A stretch of DNA of 64,000 nt from NCBI RefSeq assembly GCF_029962835.1, contig NC_080586.1:71301001-71365000 (forward strand), written 5' to 3'. The stretch's first letter is position 1; each line of letters opens with the position of its first letter. Below are positions 1 through 12,183 of the stretch, one piece after another. This DNA is from Magnolia sinica (taxonomy: Eukaryota > Streptophyta > Magnoliopsida > Magnoliales > Magnoliaceae). The notes beneath the pieces are model-generated. The model was not told the DNA's origin. It saw only the letters and a list, made by a program, of their open reading frames with translations, and did not search any database. A program made the position numbers and the translations under genes.

Positions 1-935
1 TCAAAATTGAAGCTTATATAAATCTCAAGTGGACGAATACAGCAGGAAACGGTTGAAACCTTTCCAAGCAGCGATGTTTATTCTTTATCCAAACTGTTCA
101 AAGAGTAAAAAAATATAGATGAATGTAATAAACCAAATATAATCTTGGATCAAAACTTCTGCAGCCCTCAGGAATTTTTCAACCGTATAAATCCAATTTA
201 CACTTATTCCTTTGGTGTGGTCGATTTTAGCCTTTTATATGCTTAGATTTTGTGTGGGCGATTTTACCCTTTTATATGCTTAGGTTTTGAGTTAAGGCCC
301 TAAAATTATCTTATAAAATGGGTGGACAAATCGGATAAAATACATAAATCACAGTGGACCCCACGTAGTTTACTCAGTATGCAATCCAATCCGCTTCCCT
401 TCACATACCGATGAACTCCACGTAGGTTGTTTTTACGCAGAATTCCTACGAACTCAGATGGGCCCACTGTGATGTTTTTGAGAAATCCTCACCTTCTATC
501 CGTGTTTTGAGTTCATTTCAGGACATGATGCCAAAACTGAACCATATCCAAAGCTTAAGTAGGCCGTACCGAAGGAAAATGTGGTTAGGGAAATTCCTAC
601 CGTTAAAATCTACCTGAGTTCGACAGTGATTTTTACAAGCCATCCATACCGTTAATAACTTCATTCCTACTAGGATGAACTGAAATCACAAATATTAGTA
701 TGACTCAAAACTTTTGTGGCCCACGAATATTTAAACTGTGGATGTTCAATTATCACATTTTTGGCCGACTTGGGCTCTCGAAACGGTTCATTTTTGGCTT
801 CATGTCCTGAATTGGACTCAAAAAACGAATGGACGGGTAGGATTTCGCAGGAAATCCGACTTTGGTAGGAAATCCGTGCTCTTTTTTTTCTTAAGATAAA
901 CAATTACTGTGCGGCCGAGTGCGTTCACGGCCTAA

Positions 936-1672
936 ACGGATCCCGTCCGAAGAGCACTTATTGGAAGGAAACAGCCTATCCACCAATGCCATTTTGCCAC
1001 GTCACTTCAGTAGCCTTTTGGCTACTTAACTGTTCAGTATCCAATCCGCTCCCACCCGGATCCACCAAGGTAGTTGGGATCCTTGACTGTGGGGCCACCT
1101 TGAAAATCCACGCCGTCTAAACGTTTTGAAAGCTCATTTTAGTACATCAACCCAAAAATGAAGCATATTTAAATCTTAGTTGGACCACACCACAGGAAAT
1201 TGTAGTGATTAAATGGCCACAATTAAAACAGCTTGGGGTTACATAAATGTTTATTTGTCATCCAACCTTTTAATAAGGTCACAAAGACCTGGATAAAGGT
1301 TCCAAGCAAATATCAACTTCATCTATAACTTTTGAGGCCCACAAGAAGTTTTTAATCATAAGTCACCACTGTTTCCTGTGGTGTGGTGTGGTCCACCTAA
1401 GATTTAAATTTACTTCAATTTTTTGGGATGATGCTCTAAAATGATCTTTCAAAATGGTTGGACGGCGTGGACATAACGTACACGCATCAAGGGGGCCGCA
1501 CGCCCGAAAAAGGGTCTGTGCCAGAGTATATTGGATCAGATCCGGAAGTGGATTGGATACTAAACACTTCAGCCAGAAGGCTACTAAGTGATGTGGCAAA
1601 ACACCATTGGTTAGATATCAATGGTATGTTCCCTTGGTATAAATGCTACTCCGTTAGATCCGTTAATGGATC
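936..1672. repeat. Fold-back / long-TIR MITE, copy 1
   Basis: Two arms of roughly 125 bp lie in inverse orientation: 936-1062 and 1532-1672. Both carry, in opposite sense, the run from 'aacggatc' through 'ccaccaatgccattttgccac' and 'agtagccttttggctac' to 'gtatccaatccgctcc'. The interior is MITE-type sequence ('accacaccacaggaaat'). The arms could form a long stem in a transcript. Open frames here (for example 1458-1727) are incidental. Confidence 0.75.
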
Positions 1673-1726
1673 TTTCTCGGTTTCCGCCTTGCACCCACTT
1701 GGCCACGAAATTGAATTGTCATACTA

Positions 1727-3932
1727 AGAAAATTCAATTGGGCCCATTGTGAATTTATGTGATTTATCCACACCTTCCATCTGTTTTTCCATCTAATTTT
1801 AAGCATTGAGCCCAAAATCAAAGCTTATAAAAATCTCAAGTGGACGATACCGCAGGAAACAGTGGAAATAATGATTTCCACCATTGAAACCTTTCCAAGC
1901 CCCACAGTGATGTTTATTTTTCATCCAAACTGTTCGAAGGATCAAAAAACATGGATGAAGGTAAAAAAAAACAAATACAATATTGAACCAAAACTTAAGT
2001 AGAAAATGATTCCCAAAATGTGGCAAATCGAAAACTTAAGTAGATCACACAACCGGAAGCACTGAGGATTGAATGTCCACCATTGAAACCTTCATAGGGC
2101 CACAGAATTTATGTATCAAGTTAATATTTTTATTTTCAGTTTATCTCGATAACGTGACTTACGCCCATAGGTAACCGAACCTACATAGAAATAGATGGTC
2201 TCATTGAGCCCACTGTGATGTATATATTTTATCCATTGTTATCCATTCATTTTGAAATATCATTTTAAAGAATGAGCTAAAAAATAAGTCATATCAAAAG
2301 CTCATATGGACCACAACATAAAAAGTAGTGAAATTGAAAACCTACCATTGAAAACCTTTAGGGGACCATGAATTTTTTGAATGTAACTCATTTTTTAGCC
2401 AATGAAGTTAAATTAAATTCTAAATTCAATGGATGGATTAGATTCGACACATAAATCATGACAATACCCTTATAATATGATAACTTCAACCCTTATAATC
2501 ATGAACTCCACATGTCACATGACAACCACGACCCATGTACATGATAATCACAAACCATATATATAACAAGAAAACTATGACTCATAACAACCACGACCCA
2601 TATAACATGATAATCGGGACCCATGACAATCACAACCCATATAACATGATGACAACGACCCATATAACATAACGACCATGACCCATATAACATAACAACC
2701 ACAACCCATAGCCATATAACATGGTAAGGGTTATGGTTGTAATGTAGTAGTGGTCGTGGTTGTTAGGTTGATGTAATTAATAACTTGGTTATTTTTAAAT
2801 AATAGGAATCGAGGCCCACAATAGGGTGATTCGTTCCATCCACCTTGTCGGCCAGCTCGCTATGAGCCAAAAAAGTCCTAACTTCTAACTTGGGCAGTGT
2901 CCAATTCTAACAAACATCACAGTGAGTATAGAAAGTTTCAATAGTGAGTGTCATTGCCACCATTATTTTATATTATGTGGCCCACACAAGCTCTGAATCA
3001 GGCTGATATTTGGGGCCTAGCCTTAAAATGACACGGAAAAAAGAATGGCGATGTGGATTATACACATACATCAATATGGGCCCCATGAGTTGGGCCTTGC
3101 CCACTCCTAAAAATGCTTCCGTTCATATCACTTTCTCAGCATTAAATACGACGTAACTTCTTATTCACTCAAAAACCGTATAATTATTGAACAGGGATAA
3201 GGGCATTTTAGTTCGAAATTTTTTTCAAATGTTGTCCAAAGGCGACCCTCGGAATATTTGGAAGGTGGAACCTCTTTAAAGAATTTGACAATACAACTAC
3301 GGTCAGAATCCCTAAAAATCCTCATATCAACTTCCACTGCTTCTGCATTTCAAGTCATATCACTAGCTCAAGACAGATACGGACATTGAAAATCAATGGA
3401 GAAAGAAAAATAAATTATTAGTTTTGAATTGTTTCTTTGAATACGAATTTCTGTTTTTTTAACTGTTGGTTTGCAGGCCATTGATGGAAAGTTTAGAATC
3501 TTACGTTTTGGAGATTTTCTGAGAAGCTACTTTCATCAATGTGTTTTCTTTTTCTAGTCTAATTAACTGTTTGGACCACTGAATATGGCTCCAAATCCAA
3601 GGCCATAATCTAATACTATCCTAAAGCTATTCGTAAAATGTACCGTAGCAAACCACAATAGAAAGAGATAGGTATTATTTCGGCCAATTTTGATTTGATT
3701 GGTAACAGTCCACCAATTGGACGGATATCTTGTTTGGTGCCATGAGCCGTTGACCAGTCTAGCAACTGAGGGCATCTCTACGTGGGGTTCCTCATAGTAC
3801 ATGGCCACGATCTTTCACTTGCTTTCGTTCATGGCTTTATGATCTGAGTCCCATATGACTCATCTGAGTCTACTTGGATTCTGTAGGTACCCCATCCGGT
3901 TCAAAACCTGATGGTGGTAGTGCATGCTCACC
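1727..3932. repeat. MITE remnants and unassigned sequence, copy 1
   Basis: Apart from the minisatellite, this stretch holds degraded MITE bodies. Typical phrases are 'cccacagtgatgtttatttttcatccaaactgttcgaag' in parts, and 'ggaccacaacataaaaagtagtgaaattgaaaa'. From about 2800 to 3930 I see no element ends and no gene. The short open frames on both strands have no recognisable domain. Confidence 0.6.
2513..2722. repeat. Minisatellite, copy 1
   Basis: About eight irregular tandem units of 20-30 bp share the core 'acccatataacatgataa' with 'caaccacga' spacers. Unit lengths vary and the spacers are not unique sequences. No coding capacity. Confidence 0.8.
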
Positions 3933-4422
3933 CAGGGGCGGCTCAAAAGGGTAGGCGGGTGAGGCAATTGCCTAAGGTCCCCTAATTATGAAAGCCCTAT
4001 ATTATAGCAAAATTAAAATTTCTTAATTATAAAGGTCCTATATTATAGCAAAATTAAAATTAAGAAGACGTAAAAAAAAACCTAAATTTTTTGAAATAAA
4101 ACTTATTAAAAGGCCTACAAAAGGAACATCTAAAAATTAGTTTACAAATTAGAAATTAAAAATAAAAAACAAATCCTACAAACTAGCACTATCAATGATA
4201 ATAGTTTAGCTCTATCCTCTCTTTTCAAAATAATAGCATCATTCCCAATAAATTCATCTCCTAAAACCTAAAACCACAACTACCTACTTTTTTGCTAATT
4301 AAGTTCTCAAAAAATTAAATTCTAACATCATTTTTTTAAATTAAATTCTAAGCTCATTTTTCTTAAAAAAGCCTTGTTTTAATGACTTGCCTAATGCCCC
4401 TAAAAATATTGAGCCGCCCCTG
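3933..4422. mobile_element. Non-autonomous hAT element, copy 1
   Basis: The termini are a perfect 14-bp inverted repeat, CAGGGGCGGCTCAA...TTGAGCCGCCCCTG. They are flanked by an 8-bp target duplication with one mismatch (tgctcacc at 3925-3932, ttctcacc at 4423-4430). An 8-bp duplication and the CAGGGGCGG start are hallmarks of hAT. The 490-bp body is AT-rich, with an internal 30-bp direct repeat ('cctatattatagcaaaattaa') and no transposase. Confidence 0.93.
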
Positions 4423-5108
4423 TTCTCACCACAGAACTTGGCCATGTCGCAGGTGCATCAGGCAGTCTACTTCCGGTGTAAATGTATCCAAGAATCTTGC
4501 TAACTGCACACGAGTGTACAAGGGAGTCCAATACATGCCATTTCATGTGCCAAAAGTTTCACACGTGCTTGAGATTCAAGCCTTCTATTTAAAAAAAATG
4601 CACAAAGTTTCACACGTACGTTGTACAATATGTTTACGTCCATTTGTAAGACAATGAAAAATCAATCCAACTAATTTCAGAGCGTTTACGTCCCGAAAGA
4701 AAGTCGACTAACAGTTGACTGTATGATTTTACCATGGCCCACCTGAATATATGTTCATGCGATGATGCAGCTAATGGATGGTTTGGATTTCACACATGTA
4801 GTGCATTCTCACTAAATCATTTAATTTCCACTACACACAAATTCGGTAGTGCGGCCCACCTTCATGCATAATAAAGAAAAAAAAAAACTATGAATTCAGA
4901 TACCGGGCGCTGATTGAAATATGCCAAAACACAACACGCCATGCACAAAGAAGCAGACAGATGAATATATAATACCATCTATAGGCTTTTTTAATGTGTT
5001 TTATTTGAGTTTCATAACACATGGTCCCACCTGGCAACAGATTATTAGGCCTGAGCACCACTCCTTTAACGCATTTACTTTGGGCTTTTATTTTATGCCC
5101 GTAAGTAA

Positions 5109-5745
5109 ATGATCTCTCCAAATAGATGGTTGGTGCAATACAGCACATACATTATGAAATGGATCCCAGGGCTATCAGAGGAGGTGGCATCTGCAAAGAT
5201 AACAATGGGAATCTCAACTTCGCTTTTGCCAATGGCTACGGAGAGGGTTCCAACAACAGGGTGGAGGTTCGAGCGTTGCATGATGGTATGGCCCATTGTG
5301 TGAACCTCGGGTTAAATAAAATGGTTATCGAGTCAGACTTGAAATTTGTGGTTGATTCCTTCTATGAGCAGTCTAATAGTGCTTGGAAATGAAGGTACTG
5401 GCTAACACATGTAAAAGGTCCAAATAGTAGGGGAACCTTTGAGGTCTCCCTGATTGCGAGAGAAGGAAATGGGCCGATGGACGGGTTGACCAAAGAAGGA
5501 AGTGATGGTAAGGGTTTCGGCTTTTCAGGAAAGGCCTCTGGCCTTCCTCTCCTCGTCAGGGGCAGGTATTTGTTAGATAAGGTGGGAATTGGATCGATTA
5601 GAGAGATTTAGGGGATTTTTTATATAGAAATGATAGGTGGGCCAGCCTTTTCATTGCTGGAATCTGCCCAAATAGGCAGTCTTGTAGTGTTGTTTTTATG
5701 ATCAATGGAAATAGTTTATATATATATATTAAAAAGAAAAAAAAA
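5109..5745 (+). mobile_element. 5'-truncated LINE, RNase H tail, copy 1
   Basis: The frame from 5126 encodes the C-terminal RNase H of a plant L1-type LINE: 'IRGGGICKDNNGN', 'VEVRALHDGMAHCVNLG', 'MVIESDLKFVVDSF'. An in-frame TGA at 5390-5392 (normally Trp, after 'NSAWK') splits the domain. Homology continues to 'LLVRGRYLLDKVGIGSIREI' and a stop near 5610, then a 3' UTR ending in (TA)n and an A-rich tail near 5745. The upstream Asp of RNase H, the RT and EN are absent, as in 5' truncation during target-primed insertion. It is a different LINE from the minus-strand one at 7527. Confidence 0.8.
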
Positions 5746-6599
5746 TACATTATGGTGGGGCTCGCCGGACTCGGTGACATCACTTTAGTTGCAGGTCTCG
5801 CTGCTCAACCTATTAGTAACTAATCCGCGTGTCCTACTCCTTTAACCCATTTACTTAAGGGCTCTTATTTTATTCTTGCTATTACTTTTTTATAAGATTT
5901 GGTAATTGGAATCTTTTATTACTAATATTAATTAATGTGCATACTAGACATGGTTTCAAACGAGAATGGATAAGCGATAGCCTGACTCATTTACTTTAGT
6001 AGAATGAGTCAGCCATAACCTGACTCATTTACTTTAGCAGGCTTTGCTTTCAGAATGAAACGGAAGCACAAGGTAGCACCTTTGCCTAAGTCCGAGTTAG
6101 AAGCTGTCCTGAATACCTGGCCCATGGGTTGACCATAGTTGTAGCCCATTGCTAGCCTTAATTTAAGGCTTCATTTAAGCGAGATCTATGCAGAACAAAA
6201 AACTTTGGCCTGATAAGCTGAAACAAATCACTTCTTAAAATATCACTTGCCCATAACCTAGAAGAAGAAGAAGAAAAAAGAAAAAGAAAAAAGAAGAAAG
6301 AAGAAGAAGAATAAAAAGACTTGACTAGAAACATATATTTATTTTTTTTTGAAAAAAGGAAGAAGACCTAACGTTAAAATGTAGAACATAGGTTCAAAAT
6401 CATCCAATCCCAGCCCTACTTCTTAAAATATCACTTGCCCATAACCTGGGCTACTGGAATCCCAATGACCTTAAGCCTCGTCGCCCATTGTGATGTCTGT
6501 TTCATATCCACTCCATTCATTGTGCCAGCCCACAAGAAATAATGGGGATAGAAATGCCCATGTTGAAACTTTTTTAAGGTTCACCCTATGTTTATATGC

Positions 6600-7440
6600 C
6601 ATCCAACCCATTCATAAGTTGATTCCCAATGAGCTGAAGGGAAACATGATGTAGAGCGGGTCGCAGACGCTTTGCAAAGATGGATGAGAGAAGACCTGAT
6701 CAGAGGTAGAAGTAATCCAGATGGTCGGGACCTTAAATTAGTCGTATCTCACAAACCAAGATGAGCTTTTGGACATATTATATATGATTTTGGGGTAAAC
6801 CTACTTAAGCCAAGTAACCCTGCTATGCCAGGTAGCCCACACCAAATTTGTGAGATTCTGTCAAATCAACGGTCAAAAGTCCCATTTAGTTTTATTATTA
6901 TTAGTATTATTATAAACAGTAAGTTTTAATTTGAGTATAACTTTTGATCATTTGAGTTGTAGAAGTTGTGCCCAATATTAAAAAGTTAGGAGAACAATGT
7001 GGTTGCGCCAAATTGGACACTTACTATTTTTGGCTAAAAACCATGAAGTCTAGTAGGAATAGAGGTCATATATAAATAGCAAGTTTACTAATTATAGTAA
7101 GCCATGCTTTTAGGGTGTTTGAGTGGGAGGCTAAGTATAAAATTTCATCCTAGGTTTGAGCTCCTTATTTAAAGAGTAGTAATTTCATATTTTTTTTTTT
7201 ATAATCATCAATCAAGTTATTTTAAATTTATTAGGAATTATTTCTGCTTTTATCCATTGGATTCGAGGAAGCTCTGTGAGGAGTCCAGAGAGCTCTGTGG
7301 ATATGGTGATCGACCTCATCACCTCCCTCCTGCGCCATAACACAATATTAGCCTGATTGAAAACTTCTCTACCCCTAAGAAAGTTTTGATGGTGGTTGTT
7401 CAATCACCACTATTCCTTGTGTTGTGGCCCATTTGAGATT
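6600..7440 (+). mobile_element. Possible LTR remnant with TATA box, copy 1
   Basis: No coding capacity. A strong TATA-like box 'catatataaatagc' sits at 7068-7080. It is followed by a leader-like stretch with 'ctctgtgaggagtccagagagctctgtgg', which resembles plant LTR R/U5 sequence. I see neither paired LTRs nor a primer site here, so the assignment is tentative. The twin lies at about 21360-22180 (TATA at 21808). Confidence 0.3.
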
Positions 7441-7526
7441 TAAATCTACCTGATTTTCAAAATCATCCTAAAATGGGCAAGCACAATAGATAAATGGAGT
7501 TGACAGATAGTAGACCTTATAGAACT

Positions 7527-9807
7527 TTTTTTAAAAAAACAAAAAATTTCATTAGCTATCTCAAAAAATTACATTCAGGCTTCCTCAGGAGAAAAAGGAC
7601 CTGAGAAACTCCTATCATAACCGACCCGGAAAAGAAGAAAAGAAAAAAAAACATGAGAGACTCTAAGGAAACAGAGGCCAAAGCAACACTCTAAGACTCC
7701 CTGATCGCCCCCAGGCCCACCTTATCTAGGAAGAGGAGCCCTCCGACTTGGGGAGGTAGATCAGAAAAATAACCAAAAAACATGAAAGCTTGGTTATCGC
7801 TCCCCAAGCGAGCTAAGGCATGCATTGGATCATTACCTTCCCTGAAAATGTGGGCAAACACAATCTGACCTCTCTGTTTAAACCTCTCAATCCTGTTGAG
7901 CCAGTAATACCATTTCCAACTCGAAAGAGCGGCCCCATTTAAGACCTTCACCACCAGTTGCGAATCAGACTCGACTACCACCTTGGTGAAGCCTCTTGAG
8001 AAGTAGAGGGAAAGCCCATCATGAACTGCATGAAGTTCCGCCAAGCTGTTAGAACCAACATCAAAACCTGCCGAATGCGCATAGGAATTCACCCCTGTCA
8101 CCTCTACAAACCCCACCGCCACCAAACTTGCCCGGGCTACCTCTGGAGGACCTGTCGACGTTAACATTAGCCCAGCCTCTATCAGGTTTGAACCACTTCA
8201 CCACCGAGGGGGACCTCTCCCTATCTGTGGGTGTCGCTGACAACAAGAGACTACAGGGGGCCACAACGTCAACAGAGGAGGCAATCTTGGAGCCACTGAT
8301 GGAAGACATCTACTAGGAGATATGTGCGATCAGAGCCCCTATAGTTGTGGGCTTCCCTTCAAAGATTGCAACATTTCTAGCCTTCCAAACTTCCCATAGC
8401 AGCAAGCAGGGGACCGACTTCTAAATTGAGCACAACCTGCTGCCGGTTGGCTGAGAACTCCACCACTGCGAAAATTTGGTATCAACTGAGCACGAAAACA
8501 TAACATTGATGTTGAAAAACACCCCAAAGTGATTCCAAGCTGCTATAGTCAACTCGCTTTCGAGAAATATGTGCTGGCTTGTCTCCCCTGAATAACCGTG
8601 ATTAGCACTGGTCCCCACAACAAATGCACTTAGATGCGAGATGAATTCCCTGGGATTGGACAGCTGCATCCACCAGAATAGCTATCTGCAAAACCTTCCA
8701 AACAAAAATAGAAATCCTTGGGGGCATCTTCGCATGCCACACCCACCTAGCCCAACCTTTGCAAGGCAAACTCCATCTGTAAGAGGCCCAGTCTGAAGAG
8801 ACTAAGAAGCTAGCCAAGGGGGTAAAAGGCCATAAAGGGGAATCAGGGCCTTCTGATAAATAGAATCCCTCATGGAAAATGAAATCTATGACTTCCTGGG
8901 GGAGGAAACCGAAGACCGCTGAGGGAGGGAGAGGGTCGTTCGTACCCAGAAACTGATGGACCTTCATAGACTGTAGATCGGCTGGAATAGGAGCAAGGGC
9001 TAAATGCTGAAGGGGCCCCAGTCCAGTCTATTTGGTGCACCAGAGACTGCAGTTACCATCGGTAAGTTTTCACTGCACCTTGGTCTCCGACAGGCACAAG
9101 TTCAGCAGGATTTTCTTCCACAGCGGAGAAGGTAGACCTGTAGAGCGCTCCAAGCCGGAATGGGACAGGTCCTGGGCATATTTGGCAAACATAAAGGATC
9201 CCCACAAGCTGTTATCCTCCCTGATTTTGATCACCCATGCCATTTTAAGGCGGAACGCCTTCATAACCTCGAATAGCTTCCTAATGCTGATACCTCTTTC
9301 ATCTTTAGGAAGAGAAATTGCCTTCCAGCTCTTCCAATGCAGCTTCCTCTTGCCATCTGCCCATCCCCAAAAGAAATTGGCAAATCGTCTTTCCAGCGAC
9401 AATAAGACCTGAGAAGGGAGATGCGCTGCTGCCATCGCATGAACCGGGATACTCCCTAGGACATGTTTAACCAAAACAACTCTACTAGCCTGAGAAAGGC
9501 ACCTCGCCTGCCACCCTCTGATTCAGCTCTCTACCTTGTCAATCAGAGGCTAAAAATCGCTCGCTCTGATCCTACTAACTGCCATTGGGACGCCAAGGTA
9601 AATGAGGGACACCGAAGACTTGGAGATGCCTAGATATCTCTCGATGGACCTACTTTTGGAGATGGGAAGCTTACGAGAGCTTAAAAAGGAACTCTTGTGG
9701 AGATTTATAGTTTGCCCCGAAGTCGCTTGATAGGCGTCTATAAGAGTCTTAGTTGCCCGAAGAGACGCTTTGCCCCCATTGAGGAAGAGTAGGGTATCAT
9801 CCACATA
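7527..9807 (-). mobile_element. L1-type LINE, 3' half, copy 1
   Basis: Read on the minus strand. The RT palm end carries the catalytic box as 'YVDDTLLFLNGG' (9819-9550). Then come the RT thumb region ('RRFANFFWGWAD', 'WKSWKAISLPKDERGISIRKL', 9474-9070) and a zf-RVT zinc-binding domain ('WHAKMPPRISIFVWKVL', 'CICCGDQC', 8967-8602). Last is a C-terminal RNase H ('GWANVNVD', 'LAELHAVHDG', 'VVVESDSQLVVKVLNG', 'HIFREGNDPMHALARLG', about 8215-7691). The T-rich run at 7527-7545 is the A tail. The reading frame is interrupted several times. The 5' part (EN and most of RT) is missing: homology stops at 9807, where an LTR-A scrap begins. Confidence 0.9.
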
Positions 9808-9903
9808 TAGTTGTAACAAAAATACAATTAAAATACTCCATTAAGCATTATCATATACGTAAAATCTGGTAATTACTGGGGTCTGATATGCAATATTTGA
9901 CCC
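9808..9903 (-). mobile_element. LTR-A fragment (first ~96 bp of an LTR)
   Basis: On the minus strand this matches the start of LTR-A, from 'agggtcaaatattgcatatc' through 'gattttacgtatatgataatgc'. It is closer to the solo LTR at 38667 than to the LTR piece at 29284-29561. It is a fossil joined directly to the truncated LINE. Confidence 0.8.
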
Positions 9904-10228
9904 TGATCATACTCCGCCTGTGTGCCCAACCCCTCTCTCCCAGTCCTCCCTCTCTTTCGGCGGCCAGCGAGTCGTCTGTGATCCCCCTCTCTCTCTACTC
10001 TCTCCCTCATCCAGTATCCTCACCTACCCTCTCTCTCTCTCTCTACTCTCTCCCTCACCCTTAGCCTTCTACCCGCACCGTACGGCCGCCCCTATTGGCT
10101 GTTACCCGCATTGCACGGCCACCCCTGTTTGCTGTCGCCCGCCCTTGCGACCCTGCCAATTGAGTGTTCGGTCGCCCCTGTTGGCTGCCACTGCTCAGTC
10201 CAGTGACCGGTTGCCGCCAGTCCAACAA
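9904..10228. repeat. CT-rich tract and GC-rich ~33-bp repeats
   Basis: 9930-10060 is dominated by (CT)n with 'ctactctctccctca' repeated. 10070-10200 contains about three diverged units built on 'cacggccacccctgttngctg'. It is much richer in C than its neighbours. An open frame at 9920-10252 merely reflects this composition; I recognise no protein. Confidence 0.6.
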
Positions 10229-10316
10229 GTGTTCTATTCAATTTCAAATTGAAATCAGAAATCCAGGGGCTGAAATCAGAAATCCAGCGTTCTATTCAAT
10301 TTTAAACTGAAGACTC
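10229..10316. repeat. Short local direct duplications
   Basis: 'gttctattcaatttnaaantgaa' occurs at about 10230 and 10289. 'gaaatcagaaatccag' occurs twice between 10250 and 10285. Probably replication slippage. Confidence 0.7.
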
Positions 10317-10317
10317 G

Positions 10318-10514
10318 AACTCGAACTTGACTGGAAAACTCTGTTCAAACTCAGCTGGAAATATGCTCGAACGCGGATGAGCCGAGCATGAGCTACTGTT
10401 CCAAGCTCGAAGGCCGAGCCAAGTTGAGCACGAGCTCGGATTTGAGCAGTCCGAGTCGAGCACGAGCTGGGCAAAGCTCAGCTCGACTTGACTCGTGTAC
10501 ACCTCTGGATTCAA
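10318..10514. repeat. GAGCTCG-type dispersed repeat
   Basis: Built from alternating 'gagctcgg' and 'cgagcacgag' words. It ends at the right in 'actcgtgtacacctctg', whose inverse (CAGAGGTGTACACGAG) looks like a hAT terminus. The matching left end and an 8-bp flank were not found, so a decayed hAT MITE is likely but unproven. Confidence 0.45.
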
Positions 10515-11899
10515 TAGATTTCGTATCAAAATTCAACAAATTTAGTTCAAAATATTTAATGGATTTAGTAAAATTCCATAACATTTTTACAAATTTACTT
10601 CAAGATTTTATCAAACCCTCCTAAAATATTAGGTGTTAATATTGCTCTAAAAAAATCTTTTTAATATTGAAAAGATCACAAGATTAAATAAATAAATAAA
10701 CATTTCAGTTGCAAAAGGTTACCAATAAATAAAATCTTTGATGCTGATATTTTGATAATTCCAAGTGGACCCCACAATTCTCTTCTTTGACACTTTACAA
10801 AGAAAATTTTGAGATATTTTGATAATTTCAAACCTAGGCTGAGTAATTTTGGACCATGGGAGCATTATTTAGTAAAATATGAATTAGCTAATAATCTTGC
10901 TGTAAAAAACTTTTTTTTGAAAAGAATATATATATATATATATATATATAAACTACCTATTTAATATAGAATGTACATCCCTTATTGGGACCATGGCCCA
11001 AAATCCAATTCCATCCCTGATTCAGGTGGACTACATGATTAGAAATAGTGTACTACACTAGGAACCTCACCCAAACTATTCCCCTCGGTGTTATCCACAT
11101 GGATCATGGATGAGCCTATTTTTAGGCTCATGTCTAAATTTTAGTGTGTCATCTAATGGTTGAAGTGGATTTCATATAATCATCACGATGGGCTCAATAA
11201 AAATAAAAGCCAAGTTTCTCTCCTAATATTTCCCTTTGGCGTAGCCCACTTGAATTATAGGCCAGCTTGATTTTTTAGCCATGTGTCTATCGTAGGATTA
11301 CACATCTAATGGACGGAGTGGATCTCATGTAAATATCATGATGCGCCCATTAAAAAAATCAAGTGTGGGCATCCCATGATTTTTTAAATATATCAACAGG
11401 ATTTATTTTTTGAGTCCATGTAATGTGTATGTCAAATACACTCTAACCATTAGGCATGTGATGTCACGTTAGGTCCCTTGTCAAAAAATCAAGCCAATCA
11501 AGGGGGCCACACCAAACGAATAGTTGGGAAAAAGAGGTTCGAGAAAGAGACATCCACCCTTAATTTTTATATGACCCACCATGATGATTATATAAAAATC
11601 ACTCCAATTGTTAGATGCCACACCAAAGTTTAACCATGGTCCCAAAAATCAAGTCCATCCATGATTCATGTGTGCCATATCAAGGGAAATTATTTAGAGT
11701 GTGAGCATTGCTCTGTATCTTGCTTCCAATCGTGTGGTCCATTTGAATTATGGATCCAACTGAGTTTTGAGTCCTAGGCTTAATAGGAGGTGATGCACCT
11801 GATGATCAGGGTGGATTCCACATAAGAATTTTGATGGGGCTCACCTGAGCCGTCAAATCCTTTCCTCGCATCGGCCTACCTCCTTAACAAATCCAACAT
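10515..11899. repeat. Dispersed repeat, left part (paralogue of 45450-46300)
   Basis: Shares 'aaaattcaacaaatttagttc' and, further right, 'gtgtggtcnanntgaattntg...gagttttg' with 45985-46290. A (TA)n microsatellite lies at 10925-10950. The middle (11000-11700) has repeated phrases such as 'gatggattatataaaaatcac'. No genes seen. Confidence 0.55.
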
Positions 11900-12129
11900 T
11901 AGAGCTCGCACAGGATGACGTGACTCGGTAGACTCAACTTGTCCAACTTGTTCCAACCCAACTTGTTCAAACCCAACTCGACCCAAACCAAGAGGGTGAG
12001 TTGGTTCGAATCGAGTAGACTTCATCCAATCCAAACTTAAATTGAGTTGAGTTCAAGTCACTCAGTAATTCGACTTAGCTCGATTCGAAATCCGACTCGG
12101 TAGTGACTCAACTCCATTTGAAACCTAAC

Positions 12130-12183
<54 letters not shown>

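Larger units (their letters stand above)
1..9807. repeat. Segmental duplication, copy 1
   Basis: This stretch matches 14698-27628 in the same orientation and order. Base 9 aligns with 14706, and the offset drifts between about 14697 and 14752 through small indels. By eye the copies differ at about 2 bases in 85 in a sampled stretch (7441-7525 against 22199-22283). The left edge lies outside the window. The right edge is sharp: homology stops inside the LINE reverse transcriptase just after 9807, where an LTR scrap follows. Every mobile element listed in this segment therefore has a twin in copy 2. Confidence 0.95.

Noticed and set aside
1458-1727. Open frame within the fold-back region (and similar frames at 1363-1599, 16115-16354)
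   Set aside because: It lies in inverted-repeat MITE sequence, has no recognisable domain and is not conserved as a frame between the two segment copies.
2513-2722. Possible CRISPR-like array
   Set aside because: Units have unequal length and the spacers are variants of each other; the context is a plant nuclear genome. It is a minisatellite.
9032-9412. Plus-strand frame of 126 codons (also 23751-24131)
   Set aside because: It is the shadow of the LINE reverse-transcriptase frame on the minus strand, which has clear RT-family motifs.
9920-10252. 110-codon frame rich in Pro, Ser and Leu
   Set aside because: The CT-rich and GC-rich repeats force this composition; no start context, domain or homologue recognised.
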